From positions 2,356,001-2,420,000 of the forward strand of contig JAWKTZ010000006.1 of assembly GCA_041398845.1 (NCBI GenBank): 64,000 bases of DNA, in the 5' to 3' direction. This document shows positions 1 through 9,400 of the stretch, one piece after another. The position numbers were made by a program, and so were the translations under genes. The stretch's first letter is position 1, and every line of letters starts with the position of its first letter. This stretch comes from Fuerstiella sp041398845 (GTDB lineage Bacteria > Planctomycetota > Planctomycetia > Planctomycetales > Planctomycetaceae). Below the pieces are notes generated by a model. The model saw only the letters and a program-made list of their open reading frames with translations, was not told the DNA's origin and made no database searches.

Positions 1-149
1 GTTTCGCTCGCTCGCCGAGGCCTTCGGAATTGGCGACCCTCACGAAATACCTGCAGCAGTCACGGGAACGATTCACGGATGAAGAACTGACATGGACGGC
101 GGTGGCGAGGCTGCTGATGAATCTGGATGAGTTTATTACGCGCGAGTAG
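1..149 (+). CDS. DUF1553 protein, C-terminal end (partial)
   Basis: Only the last 48 codons are in the window, read from base 3. They end FITRE before TAG at 147-149. The pattern 'RSPRPSELATLTKYL...LTWTAVARLLMNLDEFITRE' is the usual tail of the planctomycete DUF1553 cytochrome-associated proteins, which normally carry a PSCyt1 haem-binding domain and DUF1549 before it. Those parts lie outside the window. The DUF1501 gene that follows about 100 bp downstream is the standard neighbour of DUF1553 genes, which supports the call. Function is unknown; the family is secreted. Confidence 0.85.
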   Translation, partial: FARSPRPSELATLTKYLQQSRERFTDEELTWTAVARLLMNLDEFITRE

Positions 150-246
150 GACGAGTGGAGAGGGACCGCTACTGACCGCTAATGGACACTGATTCCCGGG
201 CTCGACATTGGCGGATCTGAAAACGCTTACAGCAGAAACATCTTCT

Positions 247-1662
247 ATGGCACACCATTCCAGTGAAATTCACACCACAAGTCGTCGAGCCTTCTTCGGC
301 AATGCCGGGCTCAGCATCGGTTCTATTGGTCTGGCGTCGTTACTGGCGAATGAGACCAGTCGTGGTGCTGAAGCTTCGTTGGAACCGCATTTTAGACCGA
401 AGGCGAAGGCCGTCATCTTTCTGTTTATGGCGGGTGGGCCGAGTCACCTGGAATTGTTTGACTACAAGCCAAAGCTGGCCGAACTGCACGGCCAGGCACC
501 TCCGGAAAGTTTCGTGAAAGACCGTCGTTTTGCATTTCTGACGGGTGAGGAAAAACTGCTGGGGCCTCAGCGACGTTTTGGACGGTACGGTGACAGTGAT
601 GTGCAGCTTAGCGACCTGTTGCCACACCATCGCAGTATTGCAGACGATGTTTGTTGGCTGAAGGGCATGACGACAGATGTCTTCAATCATGGGCCGGCCA
701 AGATCTTTATGCAGACCGGGTCGCCTCAGCCGGGTCGCCCGTCGATCGGATCGTGGGTGACGTACGGAATCGGCAGCGAGTCTCAGAATCTGCCCGGGTT
801 TGTTGTTCTGCAGTCAGGTCCGCGTGGTCCGCGTGGAGGATCGGCGTTGTGGTCGAGCGGCTTTGTTCCCAGCAATCACCAGGGCGTGCCGTTCCGAGGC
901 CAGGGAGATCCGATTCTGAATCTGCAGAGTCCCAGCGGCTTTGACGCGTCGGCTCAGCAGGAGTTCACCAGCGCCGTTCGCGGTCTGAATCAGGCTCGGT
1001 TTGATGCGGTCGGTGATCCGGAAATTCAGACTCGCATCGCCGCCTACGAAATGGCGTATCGCATGCAGATGAGTGCTCCCGAACTGATGGACCTTGCCAG
1101 CGAGCCGAAAAGCGTGATCGACATGTACGGAGCGGAACCGGGCAAGGCCTCCTTCGCCAACAACGCGCTGTTGGCGCGGCGGCTTGTGCAGCGTGGTGTC
1201 CGGTTTGTGCAGTTGTATCACACAAGCTGGGACCAGCACGGAGCCGAACAGTCGCTGGAAGAAGAACTGCCGTTGCGGTGCCGCGAAACGGATCAGGCAT
1301 CGGCGGCTTTGGTGAAGGATCTGAAGCAGCAGGGACTTCTGGACGACACGCTGGTGATCTGGGGCGGCGAATTCGGGCGGACTCCGATGGGAGAGATCCG
1401 AGCCAAGACCGGTCGCGATCATCACATCGATGCGTTCACCATGTGGATGGCGGGCGGCGGCACGAAACCGGGTGTGACGATCGGTAAAACGGACGAACTC
1501 GGTTTTGGCGTGGAAGAAGGGAAGACTCACGTGCACGACCTGCAGGCCACGATTCTGCACCTTCTGGGCTTGAACCACGAACAGCTCACCTACCGCTTTC
1601 AGGGTCGCGACTTCCGTTTGACGGACGTGCATGGACAGGTGATCGAGGAAATAGTAGCTTAG
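247..1662 (+). CDS. DUF1501 family secreted protein (Tat signal)
   Basis: A protein of about 471 residues in the DUF1501 family, sulfatase/alkaline-phosphatase-fold proteins abundant in planctomycetes. The ATG at 247 is preferred over an in-frame TTG at 208 because it puts a twin-arginine motif (TSRRAFFGNAG) near the N terminus, followed by a hydrophobic stretch. Family landmarks are FLFMAGGPSHLELFDYKP, the metal-site-like DQHG region (LYHTSWDQHGAEQ), and VIWGGEFGRTPMGE followed by GRDHHIDAFTMW. Its place behind a DUF1553 gene is typical; such pairs are thought to work together on the outside of the cytoplasmic membrane, substrate unknown. A small GC hairpin begins at the stop codon. Confidence 0.9.
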   Translation: MAHHSSEIHTTSRRAFFGNAGLSIGSIGLASLLANETSRGAEASLEPHFRPKAKAVIFLFMAGGPSHLELFDYKPKLAELHGQAPPESFVKDRRFAFLTGEEKLLGPQRRFGRYGDSDVQLSDLLPHHRSIADDVCWLKGMTTDVFNHGPAKIFMQTGSPQPGRPSIGSWVTYGIGSESQNLPGFVVLQSGPRGPRGGSALWSSGFVPSNHQGVPFRGQGDPILNLQSPSGFDASAQQEFTSAVRGLNQARFDAVGDPEIQTRIAAYEMAYRMQMSAPELMDLASEPKSVIDMYGAEPGKASFANNALLARRLVQRGVRFVQLYHTSWDQHGAEQSLEEELPLRCRETDQASAALVKDLKQQGLLDDTLVIWGGEFGRTPMGEIRAKTGRDHHIDAFTMWMAGGGTKPGVTIGKTDELGFGVEEGKTHVHDLQATILHLLGLNHEQLTYRFQGRDFRLTDVHGQVIEEIVA

Positions 1663-1678
1663 CCGGGACGCCCCGGCT
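1661..1678 (+). terminator. Short GC hairpin at the end of the DUF1501 gene
   Basis: A 7-bp stem AGCCGGG / CCCGGCT with a 4-base loop starts inside the TAG stop. No run of T follows, so it is a weak terminator candidate or a small repeat. The next 220 bp (to 1900) hold no gene that I can support. Confidence 0.35.
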
Positions 1679-1900
1679 GGCGATGGCGTTGCTACATGGG
1701 TTTTTGCAGATGATGTGCGAACCGCCGAGTGAGTTTAATGCGCAATCGTGACTGTTAATGCGGCCTTTCCGCTCACTGCCAACTCATTGATTCGTGACTG
1801 TTTTCGGCGGATTTCGAAAAACCTGTCAGGTTTCTGAAGAAGTCTTCTGCTGCGAAGCGTGTGACTTTCAGACAGCACGTCAATTCAGTCAACGAATCGA

Positions 1901-2410
1901 GTGGCACGATTGCGGGATGAGCTGGAAAAAACCTATCGGTCGCAACGGCAGGGATTGTTTTCTCTGGCGCTTTCGATCACGGGTTGCCGACAGTTGGCCG
2001 AGGACGCTATTCATTAGGCGTTTGAACGACTGTGCCGCCTGACGGTTGCTCCGACGAGCGACCTGACCAACTACGTTTTCGCCAGCGTGCGCAATGCGGC
2101 TCTGGATGTTCAGCGACAGAAACAGCGAATTGTTAAGTCACAGGAATCGATTTTTAGCGACTTCGTTGCGTCTGATTCGGCGGCAGACCAACCGCCTGAC
2201 ACGGTGCTGACAGCCGAGCGTGACCAGATTCTGCGCGACGCGGTAAACGAGTTGGAGAGTGATGTTCGCGAAGTTGTTGTGCTGAAGATTTTCGCCGGGC
2301 TGACCTTCGATGCCATCGGCGACGTTATGGAATTACCTTCGAAGACGGTGGCCACTCGTTATCGTCGAGCAATATTGAAACTGGAAGAGAGATTGCGAGG
2401 TCAGATATGA
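1901..2410 (+). pseudogene. ECF-type RNA polymerase sigma factor, interrupted by TAG
   Basis: Read in one frame from GTG 1901, this gives a complete small sigma factor of 169 codons. Region 2 is SLALSITGCRQLAEDAIH-stop-AFERLCRL, and region 4 is DVREVVVLKIFAGLTFDAIGDVMELPSKTVATRYRRAILKLEERL, a normal helix-turn-helix. The single defect is TAG at 2015-2017, exactly where the family has Gln (AEDAxHQAFERL); one C-to-T change would explain it. The frame is otherwise open. Its stop overlaps the ATG of the membrane protein at 2407 (ATGA), the usual sigma/anti-sigma arrangement. The start is uncertain: GTG 1901 is the first start codon after an in-frame TGA at 1862. It could be a recent null allele, an amber-suppressed gene or a base error. 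TAG is a normal stop elsewhere in the window. Confidence 0.8.
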
Positions 2411-3003
2411 CAGAGTCTCATGTGGAACAACTGTTATCTCAGATGAAGCTGAAAGAACCATCATGGGAGCTGGACGATCGCATTTGCGGTGCCATCACCT
2501 CAGATGGCATGAAAACTCGGCGAGTGAGCCAGATCCGGCCATCAGCATTTCTGGCGGCAAGCGTGTTAGGGGTTGCCTGTCTGTTGGCAGGTGTCGCCAT
2601 CGGTCGAGCCTCGACATCACAATCGGTCAATGAGTTGCTCACAGACACAGGCAGCGATCGAATGAACGACGCAGTCGATCAAAAGCGGCCGGTGCAGCTT
2701 GAATCGGGTGTCGGCATGGATCGTGAACAGCCGACCCTGACCAGTCTGCACGGCCCGCCTCTGGCCATCATGTGTTCCGTGGCAACACAGACAGATCCGG
2801 AAGAGACTGACCAACGCTGCCGGAAGTGTCACGCCGGAAACAACGACGTTGATAGTAAGTTTGGTGAGGGTGTGGCGTTTGTGCTGAACATCCATCGTGG
2901 TCTTTGTGCCAGGTGCCACAAGGACACGGAACAATGGAATCCGCAGCAGATCAACGACACGTTCTTCGGGCCACCGGCGCAGGACGTTCCCGGTCACGGT
3001 TAG
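2407..3003 (+). CDS. Membrane anti-sigma-like protein with two CxxCH motifs
   Basis: 198 residues with its start overlapping the sigma-factor stop. A cytoplasmic N-terminal segment of about 45 residues is followed by one membrane helix (about 46-66, FLAASVLGVACLLAGVAIG) and an outer domain of about 130 residues. That domain carries two CxxCH motifs, C138-R-K-C-H142 and C167-A-R-C-H171, the signature of covalent c-type haem attachment. The layout (cytoplasmic tail, one helix, outer sensor) and the overlap with an ECF gene suggest an anti-sigma or co-sensor. Haem binding is inferred; the motifs could instead bind zinc or act as thiol switches. Its sigma partner is interrupted, so the circuit may be dead or running down. 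It does not match an anti-sigma family I can name. Confidence 0.6.
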   Translation: MTESHVEQLLSQMKLKEPSWELDDRICGAITSDGMKTRRVSQIRPSAFLAASVLGVACLLAGVAIGRASTSQSVNELLTDTGSDRMNDAVDQKRPVQLESGVGMDREQPTLTSLHGPPLAIMCSVATQTDPEETDQRCRKCHAGNNDVDSKFGEGVAFVLNIHRGLCARCHKDTEQWNPQQINDTFFGPPAQDVPGHG

Positions 3004-3016
3004 TCGGTGGCGTGAG

Positions 3017-5188
3017 TTACGGCTGTGAAAGCACGAAATCCACCGCTGTGCCTCCCGTTCCGACGACGTTCCTGCCGTACACGGTTTCGACAATCTTTGG
3101 TACAGCCTGTTCGCCGCCAATCCATAGTGCATGCGGAGCTGACAACGCCAGTAGAGTTGGAAGGTCACCGTATTTGATGGCACCGGGGAGGAAGTTCGCG
3201 TGTTTCCAGCTTTCCAGATCCGCAAACCGAAACTTCTGCGTGTCGATCGCAACGGCGCTGAATTCGTCGCCGGCGATCGCGCGAGCCGCCGCCAGCAGTG
3301 GTCCGCCACCGTTGACTCCAATCGCGTGCAGAGCCTTGGGGCTGTGTTCGTCGCCGTTGACCCAGGCGGTGACGGTCAGAATGTCGTGGACTCGGCGAGC
3401 AAACACGGTGTCGTTGTAACAATACGTGAAACCGGCGAACTGACGTGGATTGCTGACCAGCGGGTTCTCTGCCAAAGCAACTCCGTTGGTTGTGAATTCG
3501 CCCTGTCCGAACAGGTCGACTCCCACGACCGAGTAGCCCTTGTCGACGAGCTTCAGCAGATCGGGGTGAGCTTCTCCGTTCGGGAACATGCCTGCTTTGC
3601 CCTGCCCGTCAATCCACAGCACAACCTTCTGGTTCCATGCGACGGACTTGGGATACACAGAAATGATGGGCAGTTGCTCGCCGGTTGTTGTGAGAGTAAT
3701 GACGTCGCCGAATTCCAGATAGCCGACTCGTTCTTCCTTCCACACCTTCGTGCGTTGCACGTCTTCCGATTTTGGCAAAGTGCGTCCGATGAGCGTTTTC
3801 CAGGCGGTGCGGACAGTGTTGAAGTAGTTTCGTGTTGCGGTGTCACCTTGTGGGGCGTGGTGGTGAAGTACGTCGAGGTCGCGTTCGTTCAATTGCTGCA
3901 ACAGCTTTCGTTCGTAGTCGTCACCGCCTTCGGGCGCTGGATGTTGATCATTCCAGACGGTGTATTCTTCCGGTGTCAGCGGCTTCCAGTCGAGTTCTTT
4001 GATTGGTTCTTCCAAACCGAGATCGAGGTGTTTGTTGAACCATTCGTACATGATCTTCCGCGTTACTGCGTTGTAGTTGTGAGGAAAGTGGAGCATCGGT
4101 TCGCAGTACACGTTGTCGGGCACGCCGAGCATCGCATACAGCTCGCGCAGTTGTGGATAGCCTTTGGTCATCATTTCCTTCGTCCAGTCATTGGCGGCTG
4201 TCATGCCTTGTGGACGCGGCGCGAACAGCGCGGCGAGTTCTACGTTGCCGGTGCCAATTCTCAGCAGGCTGCAGTTTTCACACGTGCAGCCGCCCTGCAT
4301 GCTGGTCGACACCATGCCGTTGGGAAATCCTGCGATATGCCGGTCGTCGATAGCTCCCAGCAGAATCGTTTGCGTTCCTCCTCCGCTGCCGCCGGTAACG
4401 GCCATGCGCGACGCATCGACATCTTGCAGACTTTCCAGAAAGTCCAGACCGCGGACGCAGTTCCATGTCTGCAGACCGAGAATGCTGTGCAGTCGGCCTT
4501 CGGCCTGAGGACCATAGAAACCCCACCCTTCTTTGCCCTCGAATTCCGGGCGCGGCTTGCCGTAGCGATGCGCGAGTTCGTAAGAAACCTGATGGCTGTC
4601 GACGTAACCCAGCATGTCGAAGATAAACGTGACACAACCCATGCGAGCCAACTGAGCACATCGAGCCAGCTTGGGAAAACGACCGGATTCTTTATGAAGT
4701 TCGGCACCACTGGCGATGAGTTCGTCCATCTTTTCTTCGCCGTAGTCCTGTTGCCGACCTCCGTGACCATGAGGACACAACACGGCAGGTCGCTTTGTTG
4801 TCGCTTCGCCTTCCGGACGAAACAGCAGGCCGCTCACAAAGTGTCCCGGCAGACTTTCGAAGTAAACCTTTTCGACCGTGAAGCCGTCTCGCACGACCTT
4901 GCCGTGAATGACGGCATTCAGCGGAGTCTTTTTGGGCATGGGAAACAGGCCCGTAGCGATTTGAACTCGCCGTTTGAGTTCGTTTTGCCGTTGTTCCCAC
5001 GCCGCCTTCGACTTGGGGACTTCGAACGGGAAGTAGCCATTCAGGTCTTTGGGAGCTTTGAGTCGCGGATCGTCCGGTTGCTGGCCGGTTTCAAAGACGC
5101 GATGGTTCGCGGCATCGGCGGCCAGCGAGACGTTTGTGAGGACAATGGCTGCGACGGCAATCGAAAGAATTGGGCGGGGAATGTTCAT
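3017..5188 (-). CDS. Secreted two-domain alpha/beta hydrolase (acetylxylan esterase-like)
   Basis: About 723 residues from the ATG at 5188, chosen because it gives a clean signal peptide (MNIPRPILSIAVAAIVLTNVSLAADA). The first half is an alpha/beta hydrolase of the AXE1/dienelactone-hydrolase type: RPAVLCPHGHGG (oxyanion region), FIFDMLGY, and the nucleophile elbow VTGGSGGGTQT. A second hydrolase-like half follows (VVLWIDGQGKAG, VVGVDLFGQGE) in which the elbow reads GVNGGGP, so its nucleophile appears lost. A CTCENCS cysteine cluster follows the first elbow. The likely role is cleavage of acetyl or other esters on polysaccharide outside the cytoplasm. It converges on the CxxCH membrane gene with a gap of 13 bp. 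A long open frame on the other strand is a shadow of this gene. Confidence 0.8.
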   Translation of the reverse strand: MNIPRPILSIAVAAIVLTNVSLAADAANHRVFETGQQPDDPRLKAPKDLNGYFPFEVPKSKAAWEQRQNELKRRVQIATGLFPMPKKTPLNAVIHGKVVRDGFTVEKVYFESLPGHFVSGLLFRPEGEATTKRPAVLCPHGHGGRQQDYGEEKMDELIASGAELHKESGRFPKLARCAQLARMGCVTFIFDMLGYVDSHQVSYELAHRYGKPRPEFEGKEGWGFYGPQAEGRLHSILGLQTWNCVRGLDFLESLQDVDASRMAVTGGSGGGTQTILLGAIDDRHIAGFPNGMVSTSMQGGCTCENCSLLRIGTGNVELAALFAPRPQGMTAANDWTKEMMTKGYPQLRELYAMLGVPDNVYCEPMLHFPHNYNAVTRKIMYEWFNKHLDLGLEEPIKELDWKPLTPEEYTVWNDQHPAPEGGDDYERKLLQQLNERDLDVLHHHAPQGDTATRNYFNTVRTAWKTLIGRTLPKSEDVQRTKVWKEERVGYLEFGDVITLTTTGEQLPIISVYPKSVAWNQKVVLWIDGQGKAGMFPNGEAHPDLLKLVDKGYSVVGVDLFGQGEFTTNGVALAENPLVSNPRQFAGFTYCYNDTVFARRVHDILTVTAWVNGDEHSPKALHAIGVNGGGPLLAAARAIAGDEFSAVAIDTQKFRFADLESWKHANFLPGAIKYGDLPTLLALSAPHALWIGGEQAVPKIVETVYGRNVVGTGGTAVDFVLSQP

Positions 5189-5712
5189 GGCGGGAGTCTC
5201 AGAAACAGGAGGGGACGTCGCTCGAACTGCGCGGGACGAGCACCTGCTTCCCACGATACCAATTCGCGTTTGCAATTTCGAATCTCCGAGGGCGGGAAGG
5301 CGAATGCGGGCCATCAGGCGTGTGGTGTGAGGGTAAGTCGTACGGGCAGCGGTTTCAGGGGCAGAAACGGCTCGACTCGGAAAGATCGAACGACGGGCGG
5401 CAGAAATTCTCATTCCGGCGAGGTCGTGTGATGGCGCATGGCTTTCGATGGCGAGAGCCTTATAATCCAGTGCTCCTGCCTGAATTTCTCCATTCCCACC
5501 CCGCTGCCGTTTCGTACGAATTCCTCTCTGACGGCGATGATTAGATTTTCATGACTCGATTGAATGCTTTGAAGTTGGTTGTCGCACCCCGTCGCTTGAT
5601 CTCTCCGAGTCGAGCCGTTGACGCGTCAGCCTTGCGCAACCTTGACGAATGCCATGGCACTTCGACGGTCGCGTCGCGTTTGCCGGGACCGAACGACGTT
5701 TCGGAGCGAATC
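5189..5712. other. Gene-poor interval with REP-like repeats
   Basis: The 524 bp between the divergent esterase and lipoprotein genes contain no convincing gene. They hold a reversed REP-like unit (about 5370-5391) and the left arm of a repeat pair (5594-5615). An in-frame ATG at 5551 could extend the lipoprotein upstream, but the added residues look like translated repeat. Confidence 0.6.
5370..5391 (-). repeat. REP-like unit, single, reverse orientation
   Basis: GCTCGACTCGGAAAGATCGA is the reverse complement of the family core (CGATCTCTCCGAGTCGAG) with one change. It stands alone, about 200 bp left of the first repeat pair. Confidence 0.6.
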
Positions 5713-5753
5713 GTGACTGGAAGTCGGAATGACTCGACTCAGAGAGGTCGAGC
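5594..5753. repeat. REP-like inverted pair (REPIN-type), copy 1
   Basis: The left arm at 5594-5615 (core TGATCTCTCCGAGTCGAG) and the right arm at about 5733-5753 (CTCGACTCAGAGAGGTCGAG, reverse orientation) bracket about 120 bp. Each arm is itself a small imperfect palindrome (GCTCGA ... TCGAGC). The right arm lies inside the predicted signal-peptide region of the lipoprotein gene. Single-REP pairs of this shape are what RAYT transposases mobilise in other bacteria; a decayed RAYT lies at 38 kb. Confidence 0.65.
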
Positions 5754-6288
5754 GACGCTCTGCGCGGCGTGGCTGCTGTTGCTCCTTGCGGGCTGCGGGC
5801 CGGAAGCCCGGATTCGTGAATATACGATCGACTCCGAAAGCGAAAAGGTGTTCACCAGCGATCTGTTGCGGGACGAATTCGGATCCATCCCATTCGAATG
5901 GGATGTTCCGAAAGAATGGACGATCGCCGACAACGACCAGTTCAGCAAAGTGGCCTGGCAGGTCGGGCCGAAAGGGCAGGAATCCCGGATCACGCTCAGC
6001 GACCTGCCGATCGCCGCCGGCCTGGTGCCTCAGTTGACCCGCTGGCGTGGCCAGATTCAGATCGAACAGTCTTCCACGGATGATCCGATGGACGGGACCG
6101 AACGCATGACGATTGGCGATCGCGACGCAACTTACGTTGATTTCAAGGGGCCGGAGGCAACAATTCTGGGGCTGCTGGTACCGTTGGAAAGCAAGTTGTG
6201 GATCTTCAAATTTCGAGGTGACAACAAGATCGCGGATGGACAACGAGACACGTTTCGGAAGTTCGCGGAATCAGTCAAAGTGCCGTAG
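5713..6288 (+). CDS. Putative lipoprotein, unknown function
   Basis: About 191 residues from GTG 5713. The N-terminal region is basic, followed by CAAWLLLLLAGC, a good lipobox (LAGC), so the mature protein should start at that Cys and be lipid-anchored. The mature part (EWDVPKEWTIADNDQFSKVAWQVG ... TYVDFKGPEA ... LWIFKFRGD) looks like a small beta-rich domain; I recognise no family, but the pattern occurs in planctomycete lipoproteins encoded beside cytochrome c assembly genes. The start is uncertain: ATG 5551 is also in frame, but both it and the first residues from 5713 run through REP-like repeat sequence (NDSTQRGRATL is encoded by the repeat arm). The stop TAG lies at the edge of the next repeat, and resB-ccsA follows at 6457. 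Confidence 0.65.
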   Translation: MTGSRNDSTQRGRATLCAAWLLLLLAGCGPEARIREYTIDSESEKVFTSDLLRDEFGSIPFEWDVPKEWTIADNDQFSKVAWQVGPKGQESRITLSDLPIAAGLVPQLTRWRGQIQIEQSSTDDPMDGTERMTIGDRDATYVDFKGPEATILGLLVPLESKLWIFKFRGDNKIADGQRDTFRKFAESVKVP

Positions 6289-6442
6289 CTCGATCTCTCC
6301 GAGTCGAGCCGTTGCGGGGTGGATCACGAGAACAGTGTGCTTGCTGTTTTTCGCGGAGCAGACCCGGAGACGCTCGCGGAAGAGCATTGGGACGCGGATA
6401 GGTTTTAGAGTATCGAACTGCTCGAATCGGAGAGATCGAGCT
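6288..6442. repeat. REP-like inverted pair, copy 2
   Basis: The left arm (CGATCTCTCCGAGTCGAG, about 6288-6310) begins at the TAG of the lipoprotein gene. The right arm (CTCGAATCGGAGAGATCGAG) spans 6421-6440. The pair fills almost the whole gap before the ResB-CcsA start at 6457. Transcribed, the two arms could pair into one long hairpin. Confidence 0.7.
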
Positions 6443-6456
6443 ACAAGGGACCAAAC

Positions 6457-9400
6457 ATGTCAACAACAGTACTCCCGGGCGACCTGTCTTCTCGTGGCGA
6501 CGCGAAGCCCCGCGAAGATGCTTTGACCGCCGCGATGTGGAAGTGCATTGACGTGCTCGCATCGCTGAAGCTCACGTGTGTGTTGTTTCTGCTGGGCATG
6601 TTTATCGTGTTCGTGGGAAGTCTGGCTCAGGCTCGCCGCGATGTGTGGCTGGTGGTGGGGCAGTACTTTCGCACGTATGTCGCATGGATTGATGTGGCAG
6701 ACTTCTTTCCACCGGCGATGTTTCCCAGCCTTGTCGACTTCAAGTGGGATTCACTGGGTGTCCTGAGAATGATCCCGTTCCCCGGCGGCTGGACGATCGG
6801 CTGGATCATGCTGGCGAACCTGACGGCTGCTCACCTGCTGCGATTCAAAATTCGTGCCAGCGGCGGCCGACTGTTGGCGGGACTGATGACGACGGCTGTG
6901 GGAGCAATGTTGACGATGGCCGTCGTGATTGCCGGTAACGCTCAAACGTTGGTGAAATACGATGAAGACGTTGCCGACAGAATCTGGTATCTGATGCTGG
7001 GAGTGCTTGGCGTGGCGTCCGTGATTCCTCTGGCGGTGGCGTTTGTCAGATCCAGCGTGTCGAAGCCGGAGCGGCTTCTGCTGGGGCTGATTGGCGTCGT
7101 ACTGGGTGGAGTGCTGACGTATTTTATTGCGGGCGGGGAGGCCGCTCAACTGAACGTTGAGTCGACGCGAATTCTGTGGCAGCTTCTGAAAGGTGTTGCG
7201 TGTGCTGTTGTCATGCTGATTGGTTGCAACCTGCTGTTTGGTAAACGCGGCGGCATTATGCTGCTGCATCTGGGCGTGGCTTTGCTGATGTTCAGCGAGC
7301 TGCAGGTTGGTTTTTATGCCAAAGAAAACATGCTCACGCTGAAGGAAGGCCAGACATCATCGTTCATGCGGGACACTCGCGAACGCGAACTGGCGATTGT
7401 GCATCGGAACGATGGCAGGGACAAAGTCGTCGCCATTCCGGAAGCGAGACTGGTTGCTGCCGGGGAGGCCACTGATCCAGCGAACAAAGTGATTGAATTT
7501 GATGGTCTGCCGTTTCTGGTGCGAGTTGAGAATTTCCTTCGCAACAGTCGGTTGCGTCCGATGCTGCCGGATGATGATAAGCAGGCGACCAAAGGTCTGG
7601 GTACCTTTGCGGCTCCGGTGGAGCTTGATCCGGTCACTGGTATGGACGACAGCCATGACATGAGTTCTCTGCGGATCACACTCCTGGATCGGGAAAGCGG
7701 CAGGGAGCTGGAAACTCTGCTGTGTGCTCAGGATGTGAGTGAAATGCGTTCGGTGCCCATTGCCGAACAGGCCACAGTCAACGGCGACGACTATCAGTTC
7801 TATCTGAGATTCCAGCGAAACTATAAAGACTACGAAGTTGAGCTGCTTGATGTCAGCCGGACCAATTACGTGGGCACATCAACGCCGCGCGATTACCGTT
7901 CGAAGATTATCATTCGCGATGACGAAACCGGTGAAGCGGAGGAGTACGCTTTGTGGATGAACAATCCGCTGCGGTACAAAGGCGAAACGTTTTACCAGAG
8001 CGGCTACAACGAGCTTCCGGACGGTACCGAAATGACGACTTTGTCGGTGGTCCGCAACACCGGCTGGATGCTGCCGTACATCGCCTGCATGATTGTGGCT
8101 GTCGGCATGTTTGCTCAGTTCGGTCAGACATTGGGGCGATATCTGGCGCGGTTTGAGCGCGGTGATGTCCCGGGCGATGCGGCCGCCGTCTCAACAGCTT
8201 CCGGATTTCCGACAGGTATTCGAAAGTCGTCCGCCTCAGAAGCTGCTGCCGATATATTGGCTCGCGTTTCCCGGGACGCCGGCCCGGAACACGAACAAAG
8301 TTCCATCTGGCCGGTTGTCGTTCCCCTGTTTCTTGTGTTGTTGAGTGCCGGCTGGCTGGCCAGCAAGGCTCGCACGCCGGAGGAAAACGCCGAGGTGATG
8401 AACCTGTACAGTTTTGCGCAGGTGCCCGTTGCGTGGAAGGGGCGGCCGCAGCCGGTGGACTCATTCGCGCGTACCCAGTTGCTCATGACATCGCATAAGT
8501 CGACGTTCAAAGGAGAACTGAGTGCCGGCGAACTGGATCACCCGGACAGGCGCGCCAAAATCCTCGCACGAATTGAAAAGTACTGGCCTTCGGTCAGGCT
8601 GGCAGAGTTCGATGAGTTTTCCGGGGAGTACAACGACTGGATTGAAAAGATCATGAAGCTCACATCGTCCGGACGTGAAGCTGTGGAAGAACGCGTGCGC
8701 GACGTGATGGTTGAACGCATGTCTGCCGTTCGCTGGTTTCTGGACGTGGCCGCTCGACCGGAACTGGCGAAACGTCATCGTGTGATCAAGATTGACGATG
8801 ACCAGATTCTGTCGTTGCTGGGACTCGAAAAACGCTCCGGGCTGACGTATTCGGTCGAAGAGATTCAGAAGAACCTGGAAGAACTGCAATCGATCAACCG
8901 CGAAGGTCTGAAGCTGGAAATGGCCGACCAGCAGCATCGGATGACTCAGTTGCAGCGGCGAGTTGTCGAGTTGTTTCGCACGGTGGGGCGAGTGGACTCA
9001 CTGCAGAACATTTTTCTGGTACGAGATTCGGAAGGACTGCTGGATTCCGTGGTCAAAGCATGGTGGGTGCTGAATCGCCTTGGCGACAGTCCCGCCATCA
9101 TGGCGGTTCCCACGGGTTCGGAAAACGAACAGCGAAGCTGGGAAACGCTGATTGCCGCGAGTGCCCTGCGTAATGTGTCGCAGGAATTCCGTGATGCCGG
9201 TCTGGAGAATCGCAAGGACGTTGTCGACTACGTTCAGAACAGGTTGCCTCGCAAACTGGTGGCCGATGCGATTTCCGGAAGTGTTACGATTCTGAAGTCG
9301 TCCGCCGAAGCCCATGCCAAAGAAACGGGTGAAGAACTCGCAGACGACGCTGTGCAGCAGAAAGCCAAAGACGCTGCGGCGACGATGGAAGATCCGTTTC

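Noticed and set aside
814..1632. A 272-codon minus-strand frame inside the first DUF1501 gene
   Set aside because: It lies antisense to clear DUF1501 motifs and has no coding signature of its own.
3200..5431. A 743-codon open frame on the + strand opposite the esterase
   Set aside because: It is a codon-bias shadow; the minus-strand frame encodes a recognisable hydrolase with signal peptide, and the + frame product has no family features.
5551..5712. Upstream coding extension of the lipoprotein from ATG 5551
   Set aside because: The 54 extra residues have no signal character and are largely translated repeat; the lipobox is better placed from GTG 5713.
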